Shown: piece by piece, positions 33,451 through 45,401 of the stretch
Numbering within the stretch: the stretch's first letter is position 1
Layout: each line of letters begins with the position of its first letter
From: Gigaspora margarita
Taxonomy: Eukaryota; Glomeromycota; Glomeromycetes; Diversisporales; Gigasporaceae
Assembly: GCA_009809945.1 (NCBI GenBank)
Contig: WTPW01001158.1
Coordinates: forward strand, 1-64,000
Direction: 5' to 3'
DNA: 64,000 bases
Notes under the pieces: model-generated
Told to the model about the DNA's origin: nothing
Database searches by the model: none
The model's input: the letters and a program-made list of their open reading frames with translations, nothing else
Program-made: the position numbers and the translations under genes

Positions 33451-34421
33451 TTGATCTTAGTATAGATGGGTATATAGTATTATTATACAAACAAAATATA
33501 TAAAATTAGCTATTTAATTTAAATTAAGTAAATTTATAAATATCGCAATTTATTTTTTTTAGCAATTATTTGTTTTTAGCAATTTAGCTATCTATAAGTC
33601 ATTGCTTGAGAACAGCTTTAGCGAGCTAATTAATCAGATAGACATCATTGTCTAATTACAATAACAAGATAGATACCGCATCTGATCAGCATGTAATTCC
33701 GCGCGTAATGCTTGGATTTTTTTTTTTTTGGATCCCGCGTGGTCAGGCCAGATCTGAGGGTGAGGTAAAGTTTTGACCCATTTCATTAAGATTTCGAAAT
33801 ATGAAAAAACCTATCCTGCGAATCATGTAGGGATGTTTGGAAAACGTGACATAACTCTTTATATACATGTTTTAATTGAATTTGTTGTAGCACGATTAAT
33901 GACACATATGAAAAGCAAACAAACAGTTAAGAAGCATAATTAATGACTCATGAAACTTTCTATTCTTCACTTAAGGTATAACGGTTGTAATTACTAAATA
34001 AGTCATATGCTCTTACATGATTAAATTCATTGCCATCAGCTTTCGCAATCATCAAACAATGTCATACTAAATAAAGAGCCAAACTCTTCGTTTCCAATTT
34101 TTTTAACAAATAATCTAATATCATATGCGAAAGCTCTAAGTTGAAATGCTTTTGTGCAATTATCAGTATCCTTATTTATACTGCATCTTTGTTGCTCCAC
34201 ATTGTAGATTTTACTTTATGTTTTCATATTCTCTATAATGTGCACATTTCCATATTTAAGTTCACTTTGTAATCATAAAATATTTTTATTTCACACTTTA
34301 AATGAATATAAATAACTTTAATGCCTACTGACTAAATTAATGGGAATGAAATGCTTGTATGGCAAATAATTTTATAAATGAGGAATTACAGAGTTACAGC
34401 ATTGTGGCTGTACAATATTAG
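33451..34421. other. intergenic, no gene
   Basis: Contains 'ttgcttgagaacagcttta' (33604), a possible lone Harbinger-type end. No gene recognised. Confidence 0.5.
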
Positions 34422-34430
34422 GGCATTACG

Positions 34431-34658
34431 GCAGGACCCAGATAATTCTAAAAAAGGTACAATTACTAAAACCGGACATGTTTTTATTAAATTTGACTAT
34501 TTTTTGGCCCAAACCTTTCTAAATTCTGGTAAATTAAAATTTAATTTTTATTTGGGCCAGAATTAAAAAAAGTTTGGACCAAAAAGGTGGACAAAATGCC
34601 CGAAAATTTACTTTTAACACACTTGTACCTCTATTAGTATTATCCGGGTCCTTATCAC
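34431..34658. mobile_element. 228-bp MITE, 9-bp TSD GGCATTACG
   Basis: GGCATTACG at 34422-34430 and 34659-34667. Ends carry AGGACCCAGATAATTCTAA and, inverted, AGGACCCGGATAATACTAA, with one end extended a few bases. The TSD length suggests Mutator-type; the AGGACCC core resembles the 8-bp-TSD family but the TSD differs. Confidence 0.7.
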
Positions 34659-34667
34659 GGCATTACG

Positions 34668-35099
34668 CATTACCAGTCTATCGAGATGTCACACCTAAAT
34701 TTTTTACTATATAAATTTATATTAAAAACATATAAAATTACTATATAACTTTAAAGCCAGGATTCTTTTGGGTTTACAAACCAATTATTTCAAATTTTGA
34801 GATTAAGTATATCAAGAATAGTAGAATAAAATTACTTAAACAGTTTTATAAATTCCTATAAAAATTGAAGATTTTATAATAAAATTTTATGGAAAAGAAA
34901 AATTTGTTAAATCTGAAACTATAATTATATGTAAAATTTTATGCTAAACAAAGTTTACTTAGATGAAAAAATTGGTTGTCTTAATAAAAAAAAAGTTTGC
35001 TATATACTAAAGCTAAAAATTTCCAAATTTCTATACAGTACCAAATATAGTTGGACAGCATTATGATGCTCAGAAACCTGGTTACTACTACATGCACTT
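34668..35099. other. intergenic, no gene
   Basis: A/T-rich; nothing recognised. Confidence 0.5.
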
Positions 35100-35639
35100 A
35101 TACCATATTGGTAGTTCTAGACTCTTTTAGCATCTGAAAACTCTCATATTGATGTGCCCAAAGCTTAATTGGGTCTTGACATGTACATTCCTCTATGCTT
35201 CAACTTCTCATTGGCCAGTGAGCTTCATCTGCTCTTGTAAGGTTCACTCTGATCCTAGCACTACCTTCACCATTCTACCAGTTTTTATACTGACTTTTCA
35301 AACTTCCAAACTAGTTAGTTCAGAAAGATGATTCACTTGACATTAGGTACTACTATGGTTCTTTCTTCCCTTGGTAACTACTTCTATAGCATATATTCTT
35401 TTTCTTCAGTATGACTCAAGTGGCCAGGTTGGTAAACCCTCTGATATTCCAGCTTCAGTTTCTGATTCTCCAGCTTTGTTAGCACTATCAAAAATCTTTG
35501 CTACCTCCTTACTAGAACTTTCCAAATAGATTTTCATTTTTCCAGTCTCTTGGATTTGTTTGTATAATGATAAACAAATATACTCAAAAGCTCCCATGAT
35601 AATGGTAACCAAGAATTACAGATAATATACATGACAAAT
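35100..35639 (-). pseudogene. unidentified coding-like remnant
   Basis: Less A/T-rich than its surroundings, and on the minus strand it has codon-like composition: an open stretch at 35612-35406 (MGAFEYICLSLYKQIQETG.. with an acidic SETEAGISEG segment), followed after a stop by shorter open pieces to about 35150. No domain recognised. It lies directly downstream (same strand) of the tRNA-like head at 35640-35757, so it may be the body of a composite retroposon. Confidence 0.35.
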
Positions 35640-35757
35640 CAATAAGACAATAGTTACTATACCATAGGCCTATTTTTTAAAGCATCACTAGTAGGATTTG
35701 AACCCTAGACCTGCTGCTTGAAGGTGATTATTTAACAACTTCTCTAAGTTGTAACAC
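35640..35757 (-). repeat. tRNA-derived SINE-like head, copy 1
   Basis: Minus strand: 'aagttgttaaataatcacc', then 'agcaggtctaggg' and 'ttcaaatccta', i.e. D-stem-like region, anticodon-side stem and a B box (GGGTTCAAATCCT) as in a decayed tRNA. The same head is at 49540-49600. Confidence 0.65.
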
Positions 35758-35760
35758 CCT

Positions 35761-37466
35761 AAATTTTTCTCTTTTTAAAATTTAAAAAAAATTATATTAA
35801 GTTATAACTTTTAATTTTTAAAAAAAGTTGTAAAATAGATTTTTCTGATTCTAACAGTAGTAAAATTATTAAATTGGTTGGATGCTCACTAAGAAACATG
35901 TGTTTAAAGATTGGTATTACAAATTGTGTACAAAACTTATATGATATAAACAAATTAGAATTACTAATTTTGTGTCACCACAGAGAATTTGAGCTTACTA
36001 CAGAGAATTTACCAAATATGTAAGTAGGCTTCTTCAAGCAACAGAAGTGTTAAATTTTTGCTACTATAAAAAGAAGGCTTGATATATGCTATATTAAAAT
36101 TTGATAAATTTTTGATAGTAAATTTAAAAAGTTTTAATAGTGGCATATTATTGTAACCTATGTGTAACTTTTATCATATGTCAATATTATGTGAAAAATG
36201 ATCTATATTGGACTCTACTCTTAAATATTTAGTTAATAGTTTTTAATGATTTGAAAGCTTTAAATTTACTAATGCATACTATAAAAACCAAAGATTCTTT
36301 GATACAAAACTCTAAAATAAAAAAACTTATCCCTTAAGCTGTATTCCAGACAAATATGCCTGGAATTTTTAGAAATGTTTACAATTTTTTAAATAAAATA
36401 AAAGTTTATTAAGAATATGGGATATACTTTATTTATAGAATATTTTCTTTAAAATATATTTTATAAACTTTTATTATAAAAATTTTTTAAAATTATTAAT
36501 AAACATTAAAGTAATAAATGTTTAAGTTTTTATTTTAAAATTTTTACTATAAAACTTTTCTTTAGATTTTCTTAAATTTTATATATTCCTGTCTATAAAA
36601 AAATTTTACTCTAATTCAAGTTCTAATTTTTACAAGTAAATCACAAAAGTTGCAATAATTAAAGTTGTAATCCTTTTATAAACTACAATATTGTATTAGA
36701 ACAGGGAGCTAGAGCTAATATTTATAGACTTCACTAAGAAAAAGTAAATAATTTTTGTCTAATAATTTTTTAAATTTTGTCTATTTTTAGCTTATAAGCA
36801 ATTTAAACTTTTTTTTCTTATAATATAAAATTAAATAATACTATAATATAATTCTTATTTTCAAATATTATTAAAAAATTTTTCAATTAAATATTTTAAG
36901 TTTTAAAAAATATAGATCATAAGCATATTTATAGAAATTTTCTAGCCAAATTTGCTTGGAATTGTTTATAGTTTAAGGGATAATAATTAAATCTGAGAAT
37001 ATATACAAATAATATGTACTAAAAAAAGTTATACTTATAATAAAATATAATAATATATAAAATTAAAAAAAATTAATAGTAAATTTTAAATTTGTTTTCT
37101 TATTTGTTATAAACCAATAAATATATAAATAACCAAAGAATTTTTTAAAAATAACAAAGCATGAACTGTATCTTTATTCAAGTAGTTATGCTTATATATT
37201 AATATGTTACCTTATTAAAAATATCTTTTTGTAAGTACAAAGTTTCAAGTATTTCTAAAAAGATTCAAGCTTGTTTCTCTAAAAGAGGTAATAAATTTTT
37301 ATAATCAATTAACAAATCTAATAAGTTACCTGTTTTATTTAGTATATTATTAGAATATATTTTGGTATTAGTGGAATTGAAAAGTATATTCACAGTTCAA
37401 TATTAGCTAAAAATAAAGATAAAATTTCAATAATATCCTTAAAAAGATATATATATCTGTTTTTGG
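35761..37466. other. AT-rich intergenic, no gene
   Basis: Long extremely A/T-rich stretch; no coding or structured feature recognised. Confidence 0.5.
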
Positions 37467-37859
37467 ATTTTATCAGGACCCCAAAATATATATAGATAGG
37501 TCAGGTTAGAGAATGCGTTGCCATCATAGACAAATTAAATGAAGTAAGATTTACATTTGCTTATTTTTTTAAAAAATTATTAAAAAGATTAAAATTTTAA
37601 ATTGCTTATTTCTATATTAAAATTATACATGTAAAGGTTTAATTTGCGTATTTTTAGCATAAATTTGAAAATAACAATACTGTAATTTTCAAAAATAAGC
37701 TACCTCCTTTTTTTTGAAACAAAATTTTTATTTTGAAAATAAGCGGAAAACAACAAATGTCGCGGCCCTTATTTCCTAAACCAGAATTATTCCCACTATT
37801 GTATATATGCATATTACAAAAATAGTTAACTTGCATATGCTCAATAGTCGAATCTTTTT

Positions 37860-38890
37860 GATTGAGACTTGCATAAATTGATTAAAATAAATAAAAAAAA
37901 ATAAACTAAAAAATAAAAGTAAAATAAAACGTACTTACATATTTAATAAATAATTTAAAAAATGATTTAAATAAAATAAATAAATAGAATAAATAAAAAA
38001 AAACTAAAATAAACTAAAATAATAAAAACAAACACGTAAAATATAAATCTTTTTTTTTTTTTTTTTTTTTTTTTAATAGTATTTATTTTTTTATTTTTTA
38101 TTTTCGATTTTTTTTATTCTTATTTTTTTTAACGTTCTTTTATTTTTTTCAATATTTTTTTTATTTTTGATTTTTTTTTTTTAATTTTTTTTAATTTTTT
38201 TTTTAATGTTATTTTTTAATTTTTTTTTTTTTTTTAACGTATTTTTTAATTTAACTTTTTTTTTAATGTTTTCGATTTTTTAAATTTTTTTTTCTTTATT
38301 TTTTTATTTTTTTTATTTANNNNNNNNNNNNNNNNNNNNNNNNNNNNNNNNNNNNNNNNNNNNNNNNNNNNNNNNNNNNNNNNNNNNNNNNNNNNNNNNN
38401 NNNNNNNNNNNNNNNNNNCTTTTTATTGTTAATTTTTATTTAATTCCTTATTTTTTTTATTTATTCTATCTTATTTTATTTTATTTTTAATATTTTTCAA
38501 TTTTTTTTTTATTTTATTATTTTTTCTTTTTTTTTTATTATTTATTATTTTTTCATTTTTTATTTTGTTTTACTTTTTTTTATTTATTTTATTTTTAAGT
38601 TATTTAATTTTATTTATTATGTATTAACTTATTTTTAAATTATTTTCTTTTTATTTAAATATGCACGTTACGGTACGTTACGATTTTTTTTAACGTTATT
38701 TTTTTTATTTTATTTTAATTTTATTTATTTATATTGGTACTGTATTTAAATAAGCGGTGGTGGTCACCAGTTACACGAGTGGTATAAAGATAAGTATTCG
38801 ATTTTATTTTTTTTTTTTTTTTTTATTATATAAATTTTTTTACTAATATAATTTTTATTTCCTTTTGTCAAAAAGACTGGTAAAATGTGA
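37860..38890. repeat. A-rich then T-rich low-complexity block with assembly gap
   Basis: 37860-38040 is A-rich (aaataaa units); 38050-38890 is T-rich (poly-T up to 23 nt, ttattttt units), interrupted by Ns. The strand asymmetry, A-rich arm then T-rich arm, could itself form a foldback structure. Confidence 0.7.
38320..38418. other. assembly gap, 99 N
   Basis: Run of Ns inside the T-rich block; true length unknown. Confidence 0.99.
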
Positions 38891-39004
38891 TTAGAGTTTT
38901 TCCTCACTTGGGAAAGACAAAAAAGCCCTTAGAAGTAAGAATAGGTTCTGGTAAAGGCTTGGTGGAAAGTTGAGTGGCTGTTGTTAAGGCTGGAACCATA
39001 GTTT

Positions 39005-39205
39005 TCATACTTAGCTGATTTCAGTTCCACTTCTTTACGATATCACACGAAACTAAAACTTGGCACTTTATATTGGATGGTCCCTGAAGTATTAAAAGAT
39101 CGTAAAGTAGATATTTGGTCACTAGGCATATTAGCCATAGAATTATTTGAAGAAGGCCTCCATGGTATCCCATGGGACAATGACTTGTGTTGGTGGAAGT
39201 TTTAG
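39005..39205 (+). pseudogene. protein kinase fragment (STE20/PAK-like)
   Basis: Open for 67 codons from [20 protein letters not shown] through [20 protein letters not shown] and [14 protein letters not shown] to a TAG. It matches kinase subdomains VII-IX: LADF-S in place of LADFG, GT-x-YWM-x-PE (activation-loop end and APE motif) and [13 protein letters not shown]. The GTPYWMAPEV and [13 protein letters not shown] pattern is typical of STE20/PAK kinases. The DFG glycine is replaced by Ser, an upstream TAG precedes the ORF, and the N-lobe, catalytic loop and C-lobe are missing, so it is a dead fragment. A later open stretch at about 39317-39425 (LCFAGVLKLDTENVNEESIG) may be a downstream exon relic or unrelated. 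Its position between the TIRs suggests capture by the element. Confidence 0.8.
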
Positions 39206-40242
39206 GAATGTGCCGTCCAGTTCTTTCGTCATTGGTGCCAGATAAGTTTCTAGTTTCTTTATATATTTATTTATTTATTTATTTATTATTACTCACTTCT
39301 TTCTTTTATTTTAGGCTTGTGCTTCGCTGGAGTGCTGAAATTGGACACCGAAAATGTAAATGAGGAATCCATTGGAGCTGTCACTGGAGCTGTCGTCATT
39401 GGTGTGCGTTCGTGTCTTCTGGTATAAGATATTGGTCGATTCAGTTAATTTCTTCATTCCTTTTTTTTTTACAGTACTAACGTTTCTTTTTTTCTTTAGA
39501 ACTAACATAGTACAATTGAATATAGCGTGATAGTAGAATGAACATAGTATAATAGTAGAACGTACATAGCATGATAAATGTAGCATGTTAGTTTGGGACG
39601 TAGCAAGATAGTATGGGATATAGCATGATAGTTAGTAGCACCATAGTTAGTATGGGGCGTAGCATAATAGTTAGTACTGTAATATGGGATTTAGTTTGAT
39701 GGTTATGACATAGCGCGATATTGAAATGTAGCACAATAGTTGGAATTGGGTTTATGTTATAATTTGTATTTATTTTTTGTATTTTTTTTTTAATTTTTTT
39801 TGTATTTTGTAATAAATTAAATTGTTAAAATATATGAATATTTGAATTTATTGTTTTAATATAGCTAGCATTTAATATTTAGGTGAGCATATAGTAATTT
39901 TTTATGATTTTGTTATTTTTTTTATTATTTACAAACTGCGCAGAGCATTGAATTGTTAATAATTGATCTGCGCAGAAATAAAAAAAAATTTTCTATTTTT
40001 AATAATTGAGTTTTTAAAAAATTAGCGCAGATATGCACCATATTTATTTACCCGATGATAGCTTATATAAATTTTATATTATAATTAAGGTTAGAATTTT
40101 ATTTGCGTATTTTTTTAATTTTTTTATTGTAAGGGATAAATTTTGCGTACTGATCTTATAAAAAAGTCATGCGTACAGCAATTAATAAAAAATTTAAAAG
40201 TCACCTTACCTATCTATGTATATTTCGGGGTCCTATTTTATC

Positions 40243-40797
40243 CTATATTGGTTAGTTGAAAGAAATAATTCCTTTATATAATTCTTGTATTAATTCTTGT
40301 TTTATTGTATTAAATATAGATATTAATATTTTAAAATAAGTATCAAGTACAGTAGCTAGCCATCCAACCATTTTTAGATTATTCTATTAAGATGCTATTG
40401 ATGTGTAAAAACTTTGGTATATATTAATAACAGATAGGTATGCAAGCTAATTTTGAATTTGAATCAAAATTTTAAAAAGGCAATATATAATTGGATTTAT
40501 CATGCTTAATATCAGATATTGATTACTATTTATAAATACTAATATATGTAAAAGGGCATAGTAAATAACATTATTTTTCTATCTAATACCATTCTTTATT
40601 TGTAAGCATTTTTTTATTTAAAGTGTTACAGTTGGCATAAACTATTCAGTTAGAATTATTCAATAATCTACTACTAATTCAAGAATTGAATTATAGAAAT
40701 CAAGAAGTCTTTAAAAAACTAAATAGATAGAGTCTACCTAGTAACAATGTTACTTAATATAGATTTAGAATACAGATAGATTGATTTATTAAATTTT
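40243..40797. other. intergenic, no gene
   Basis: A/T-rich; nothing recognised. Confidence 0.5.
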
Positions 40798-40805
40798 TAA
40801 TTATT

Positions 40806-41865
40806 GTCACAGCTAATGTGAAAATGGCTGATGCTAGAAATTTTAATTATTTTAATATAAATTTTTAAAAAATTTTAAAGACTTTTGTTAAGGGGTTTTA
40901 GAGATTGGAACTGGTTTTATTTTTACAATTCAGATTTAATGTTTCAACTTCAACTTAAACCAGTTTAATCTGAATTTAAATAAACCTGAGTAATTCAGTT
41001 TTGCGATTTTAATAAACTCGTAAAACCGAATTAACCTGAATTTAAAAAAACTGGTTTTTACAGTTGTAATAAACTATAGTTAGAACATCCAAATGTCTGT
41101 GCTTAGAGTAGCTTGAAATATTGTAAATCAGAATAGATTGGTCGTGCAACTAAAATTTAGCAGATCCAGACAGAAGGGATCAAAATTAATAAATTTTGCT
41201 AATAATCCAATAATCCACGTGCTAAATAAATTTGCTAGACACCAATTTTGCTATAATTTAATTAGTTATTATTATTGATAAATGCAGCCTAAACTTTGGC
41301 CAAAATCAAATTCTAGTATCTAAATAAATGCATTTTAAAATTTAAGGCAATCTGTTGATGCCGATAGAGAATAGTTTATGTATTCTTGTTCCATCATATG
41401 ATATTACATACCTCAGGATAACATGAATACCAAATCCGGTATGCTTATACAGAGTAGCAGTATACTATGCTAGCAAATTAAATGCAAGATTGGTGAACTT
41501 GCCATTCTAGATAGCAGTAAACTATACACTCTGCATAGCTACATTCCTGGTATTCAATTTTTCTGTTTTATTAAATTTGATAAATCTGGTTTTATTAAAT
41601 CGGATTTTTTAGTTTTATTCAGTTTTATTAAATTCAATAAATCTGGTTTTATTAAATCTGAATATAAAATATTCAAATCGGGTTGAACCAGTTTTAAATT
41701 TGGATGCAACAATTTGGTTTCAACCTCTAGAGGGTTTTTTTAGGATTAGGTTAGGGTTTGGATTAGTTTAATAATAAAAGAGTATAAGTGGATTTTGGTA
41801 GGACTTATTTTTCTAAATCAGCTTTTCTGATTTTTAGCTTCTGCCATTTCCAGCTTCAGCCATGA
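40806..41865. mobile_element. hAT-type MITE (CAGCTAATG family) split by a second element
   Basis: Exact 8-bp TSD TAATTATT at 40798-40805 and 41866-41873. Ends GTCACAGCTAATGTGAAAATG and, inverted, TCATGGCTGAAGCTGGAAATG (each quoted to 21 with shared core AATGGC). The interior right half (aggattaggttagggttt) matches copies at 48397-48834 and 57081-57306. Host of the nested element 40899-41729. Confidence 0.82.
40899..41729. mobile_element. 831-bp nested hAT-type element, TAGAG ends
   Basis: Ends TAGAGATTGGAAC and, inverted, TAGAGGTTGAAAC; imperfect 8-bp duplication AGGGGTTT/GAGGGTTT. Interior has many 'aatctggttttattaaa' motifs in both orientations. Without it, the surrounding MITE is continuous with its homologues. 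Confidence 0.75.
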
Positions 41866-41873
41866 TAATTATT

Positions 41874-42423
41874 TTATTTTAAATTTTATAAAATCTAGAT
41901 CTGTATTTGTCATAGTTAACTAAAAAATTATTTAGTAATTTTTGTATATTCAACTAAATGTTTACTTTTTTTTAAACCATTAGTTATGACAAAATGAATT
42001 TTATGTGTTGTATAACCAAAATGCATAATGCCTAGTTGTCTATTTGCCTTTTTATAGATACTTATTATTTGTTATTACAATATTTAATTTATTAAATATT
42101 TTCTATTCTGAAAGAGCTTTTCTTAAAAAATCTTTAATTCAATTTCTAGTAAGAGAATAAGCAAATTTCTCAATAGTAATTAGAGATTATACATTTTAAA
42201 GTCATTTAAAAGTCAGTTAGTTAGTTGTACTAATATACAAACCATGAATTTGTGTCTACAAATTAGTTGCAATACAAACAGATATTATTGTATTATACAT
42301 TATTTCTTTTAATATAGTGCAATATAAAATGCTGACTCTATAATTAAATTTTTAATTGTATTTGCTACAAGGAACATCAAATTACAAATTAATTTTATAA
42401 TAGAAATCATAAAAGCAATTATG
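41874..42423. other. intergenic, no gene
   Basis: A/T-rich; nothing recognised. Confidence 0.5.
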
Positions 42424-42439
42424 ATTAATACAATCTAAT

Positions 42440-42932
42440 GAATGTTAAATTCAGGGCCCCGAAAATGCAGAAAAATTGGCTAGTTGCAGCAGCATGCAGG
42501 CTTGAGATACTTACCCAATGTGGTAGAGGCAGCTGCATGGCTTGAGATATGAACTCCTGAGAAGTACACCAGTAGGGGACTCAGGTATACCAATTTGGAA
42601 GTATAAAGCACCTACCTGGCAACTGACACCAAATTGGAAGTGACGATACTAGGTAGTGTGGGTAAAGTGGCAGACATGTGAATACTAATTGTTGGTTGGA
42701 GAAGGGATGTACAAATCCAAGTCAGTCATATATGAGAATATGGAAGGTTCTGGTAGGTTTAGGTCATGGTTAAATTAATCCAAGTCTTGGTGCTTAAGTA
42801 GATAGTATATAAAAGATTGTATAGTGATGTTGTAATGATCAATATACATTCAATAAAGACCAGAGGCATGATCTCAACTTAACACAAAAAAAAAAAATAA
42901 AATAAAATAAAAAAAAAAAAAAATAAATAAAA
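42440..42932 (+). mobile_element. poly(A)-tailed retroposed RNA, 16-bp TSD
   Basis: Flanked by ATTAATACAATCTAAT at 42424-42439 and 42933-42948 (exact 16 bp). The right side has an A-rich tail from 42885, 27 nt after AATAAA (42852-42857), as expected for a cleaved mRNA. The body is clearly less A/T-rich than the surroundings and has a TATATAAAAG box (about 42807) shortly before the signal. The body is flanked by TGTTAAATT..AACTTAACA, so the RNA may derive from an LTR. No ORF of note. Hallmark of target-primed reverse transcription by LINE machinery. Confidence 0.88.
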
Positions 42933-42948
42933 ATTAATACAATCTAAT

Positions 42949-43679
42949 AGCATCATAGTCTCAACTATCCAGACAATAAGCTAGTAAACAATACAAGTTT
43001 GTTGTTTTTTTTTAAGAAAAGGTAAATTATTTTCTACTTGTTTTTGAATAATTAATTCAATTGTTAGGTGAGAAACTGTATAGAATTCATAGGTGTAGTT
43101 GATTGCATTTCCTATTTCTAATGTTTAAAAATTTGATGTTCAGTATGAAGATGATCTACAATACTAGAAGTTGATATGCTAGGTTTGAAAAAATTGGCTG
43201 AATTGCTCAGAAGTGCTATCACTCTTGACAATATTTACTAAACAATTTTAATTTATTTTACTAGGTATATTACTAACCCAGTTTTAACTAGTTTTTGTAG
43301 CTGTTCTAGAGCTTGTCAATTTTGTAGAAGCTTCTTGCAGAGAAAAGTATGATAATTAATGATATTGGGTTGTACATCAGCAAATTTATAATAGCATAAT
43401 CTTATGTAAGGTCTTACGAACTGTAATATAAGCAAAATATTTTGTAATATATTTTGAAATATTCTGAAATATCAAATTTTTGAAATATAATATAATTAAT
43501 TTCGAAATATTTTGAAATATATTACAAAATTTTTCAAACCATATTCAAAATATTTTAGAACTAGTAAACCAAGCTGGATCAGTAGATCTGTAACCTGGAT
43601 CATGCATTAGACTAATTTTTTGAAATAGTTTGAAATAGTTTGATAATATTCAAATTCTGTACTACAAGATCAGATTAGA
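42949..43679. other. intergenic with AT-rich imperfect palindrome
   Basis: 43430-43545 holds mirrored 'aatattttgaaatatatta' type blocks. A related aatattttgaaatat cluster is at 46200-46245. No gene. Confidence 0.5.
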
Positions 43680-44520
43680 TCTTTTGTTTATAATTAGATC
43701 TTCTATTTTGTTTTTTTTTCACTTTTTGTTTTATTTCGTTTTTTATTTTCATTTTGTTTTTTGTTTTTGTTTCATTTTTTTTTGGTTTCATTTTGTTTTT
43801 TTTTAAATTTTTTTTTTATTTATTTATTTTTTAATTTTTTTTATATTATTTTTATTTTAGCACTTTATAAAACACCTTTGCAAGAAAACAAACAACTTTT
43901 TGAAACCTTGTGCAAGCCAACCCAAACTTCTAACACTTTGCAAGAACACACAACCAAAATCTCCAGCAATTTCTAAATTTTTAAGAATGCTACTTTAAAG
44001 AAATAAAGGTTTAGTTAGAACTTTATTTATTTTTTCATTTGATGTAATTTGTTTTTGTTTTTTGTTTTTTGTTTTTTTTTTAAATTTGTTTTATTAATTT
44101 ATTTTATTCTAGCACTTTGTGAAAAAAGAATCCTACTTTCTGGCACTTTGCAAGAAAACCAACACAGACTTTTTTGGCACTTCGCAACTTTTTTGACATT
44201 TTGCAAAAACATTACTTAGCTTTCACAATTTCTGAATTTGCAAGAATGCGAACTCTTATTTCAAAGAAATGAAGATTTTGGTTTTGTTTATTTTTTTTAT
44301 TAGTTTGCTTATAATTTTGTTTTTTCATTTTTTTTTTTTACTTATTTTTTTTATTTTTATTTTATTTTATTTATTCCTGACATCTTCGACACTTTGTAAC
44401 TTTTTTTTGCACTTTACAAAAACACCAGCTTTAACTTCTCTGGCACTTTGCAAGAACATACTAGTTTCTTTGGCAATTTGCAAGAACACTAACACTTCTA
44501 AGAAATAGTTTTTTTATTTT
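43680..44520. repeat. three-fold repeat: T-rich tract plus GCACTTTGCAAGAA units
   Basis: Three blocks (about 43720-43990, 44030-44280, 44290-44520), each a long T-rich tract ending ...ttttattttag or ttattctag followed by 'cactttgcaagaacac' units and a closing 'aagaat..aaagaaat'. Each resembles a polypyrimidine tract and 3' splice site followed by an exon-like unit. The open frames here are low-complexity. Confidence 0.7.
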
Positions 44521-44660
44521 TTTACTTCTTTGAAGTATTTAGAAAAAGAGAACAAAATGAAGGTTATAGCCAAAACAAAAGAAATAGCAAAAGTGAAGAT
44601 GATAAAAAACAAAGAAGCAAAGATAATAGCTAATAGTGGGGTAAGCGAAAATAAGTATGT

Positions 44661-44786
44661 AGGGCTAGTTTTTGTAAATAGTACTAGAATAGATGCAACA
44701 AAGTGCAAAAGTAGTTTAAAATAGGACTAGTTTTCGTATATAGTAATAAAAATAGATGCAACAAAGTGCAAAAGTAGTTTAAAATA
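44661..44786. repeat. 62-bp tandem duplication
   Basis: 'gactagtttt.gta.atagta' then 'aatagatgcaacaaagtgca' begins at 44661 and 44723; the copies are nearly identical. Confidence 0.9.
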
Positions 44787-44918
44787 TTTGTAATAATATA
44801 AAAATAATACTAATAATGTAATATATAATAAAGTATATAATATTAATTAAAAATGTATATTTAATAAATATAAAATATAAAGTACTAATAATAAATAAAT
44901 TCAATAACACTCTTTCCG

Positions 44919-45401
44919 ATGATCTCTCGTACCAACTTTTTTTATAACTACCGACCTATAATAACTATACAATTATTACATTTATACATAACAAAACTTC
45001 ACCATTGGAGCAACTGGGATCCAGAGTTCCAGATCGAATGTGGGATAACTGAAATAGAGCTGAAAAAGAGTTCTCCTTTTGGGTTTGACTCCCCGGTAGA
45101 AGACTCCAGTACTATAGAAAATGTAGTAGGGCAGTATACTCTAAAGTTTTTGTCAAAAGGTATGAAAACCTTAGTAGAAGCACACTTTTGGTCGAATATA
45201 ATATTTTGTATAGCATATACTCTTCCTTTCCTTTGCAAGTTGGTATTCTTAGTCCATTCCTTTGGAGTTTTCAAAATTTTGCCAAAAAGTGGGAAATATG
45301 GCTTACCCCTCCAGAAGATCAGCAATGTTTTCATTCCAATTCGGAATGGCGCCTTTCTAATCGGTGTCGATGTCACAAGTGATCATTATGCTGCATTGTA
45401 A
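44919..45401 (+). other. unidentified 160-codon ORF region
   Basis: A less A/T-rich island. The plus frame is open for 160 codons, but the minus strand (45376-44999) is also open for 125 codons and a second plus frame for 64, so coding strand and frame are uncertain. No domain recognised. About 620 bp downstream is an AATAAA (about 46000) followed by an A-rich tract (46022-46045), so the whole 44.9-46.04 kb block could be another poly(A)-tailed retrocopy. Target duplication not found. Confidence 0.3.

Larger units (their letters stand above)
37475..40234. mobile_element. 2.76-kb TIR element, 8-bp TSD, carrying kinase fragment
   Basis: Exact 8-bp duplication ATTTTATC at 37467-37474 and 40235-40242. 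TIRs AGGACCCCAAAATATATATA and, inverted, AGGACCCCGAAATATACATA, continuing GATAGGT, about 30 bp. Same end family as the 190-bp MITE at 5014-5203. Contents in order: an A-rich then very T-rich tract with a 99-N gap, a protein-kinase scrap (39005-39205), and a stretch of repeated 'tagcatgatagt' motifs (39530-39730). Left-subterminal 'aaaaataagctacctcc' (37690) resembles the foldback family of 11607. No transposase seen. Confidence 0.85.

Noticed and set aside
35149..35331. Plus-strand ORF
   Set aside because: Opposite to a more coding-like minus-strand remnant; no recognisable domain.
35640..35757. True tRNA gene
   Set aside because: Acceptor stem and anticodon loop cannot be paired properly; a decayed tRNA-derived SINE head fits better.
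45188..45382. Second open frame inside 44919-45401
   Set aside because: Three overlapping frames on two strands are open; no domain supports this one.
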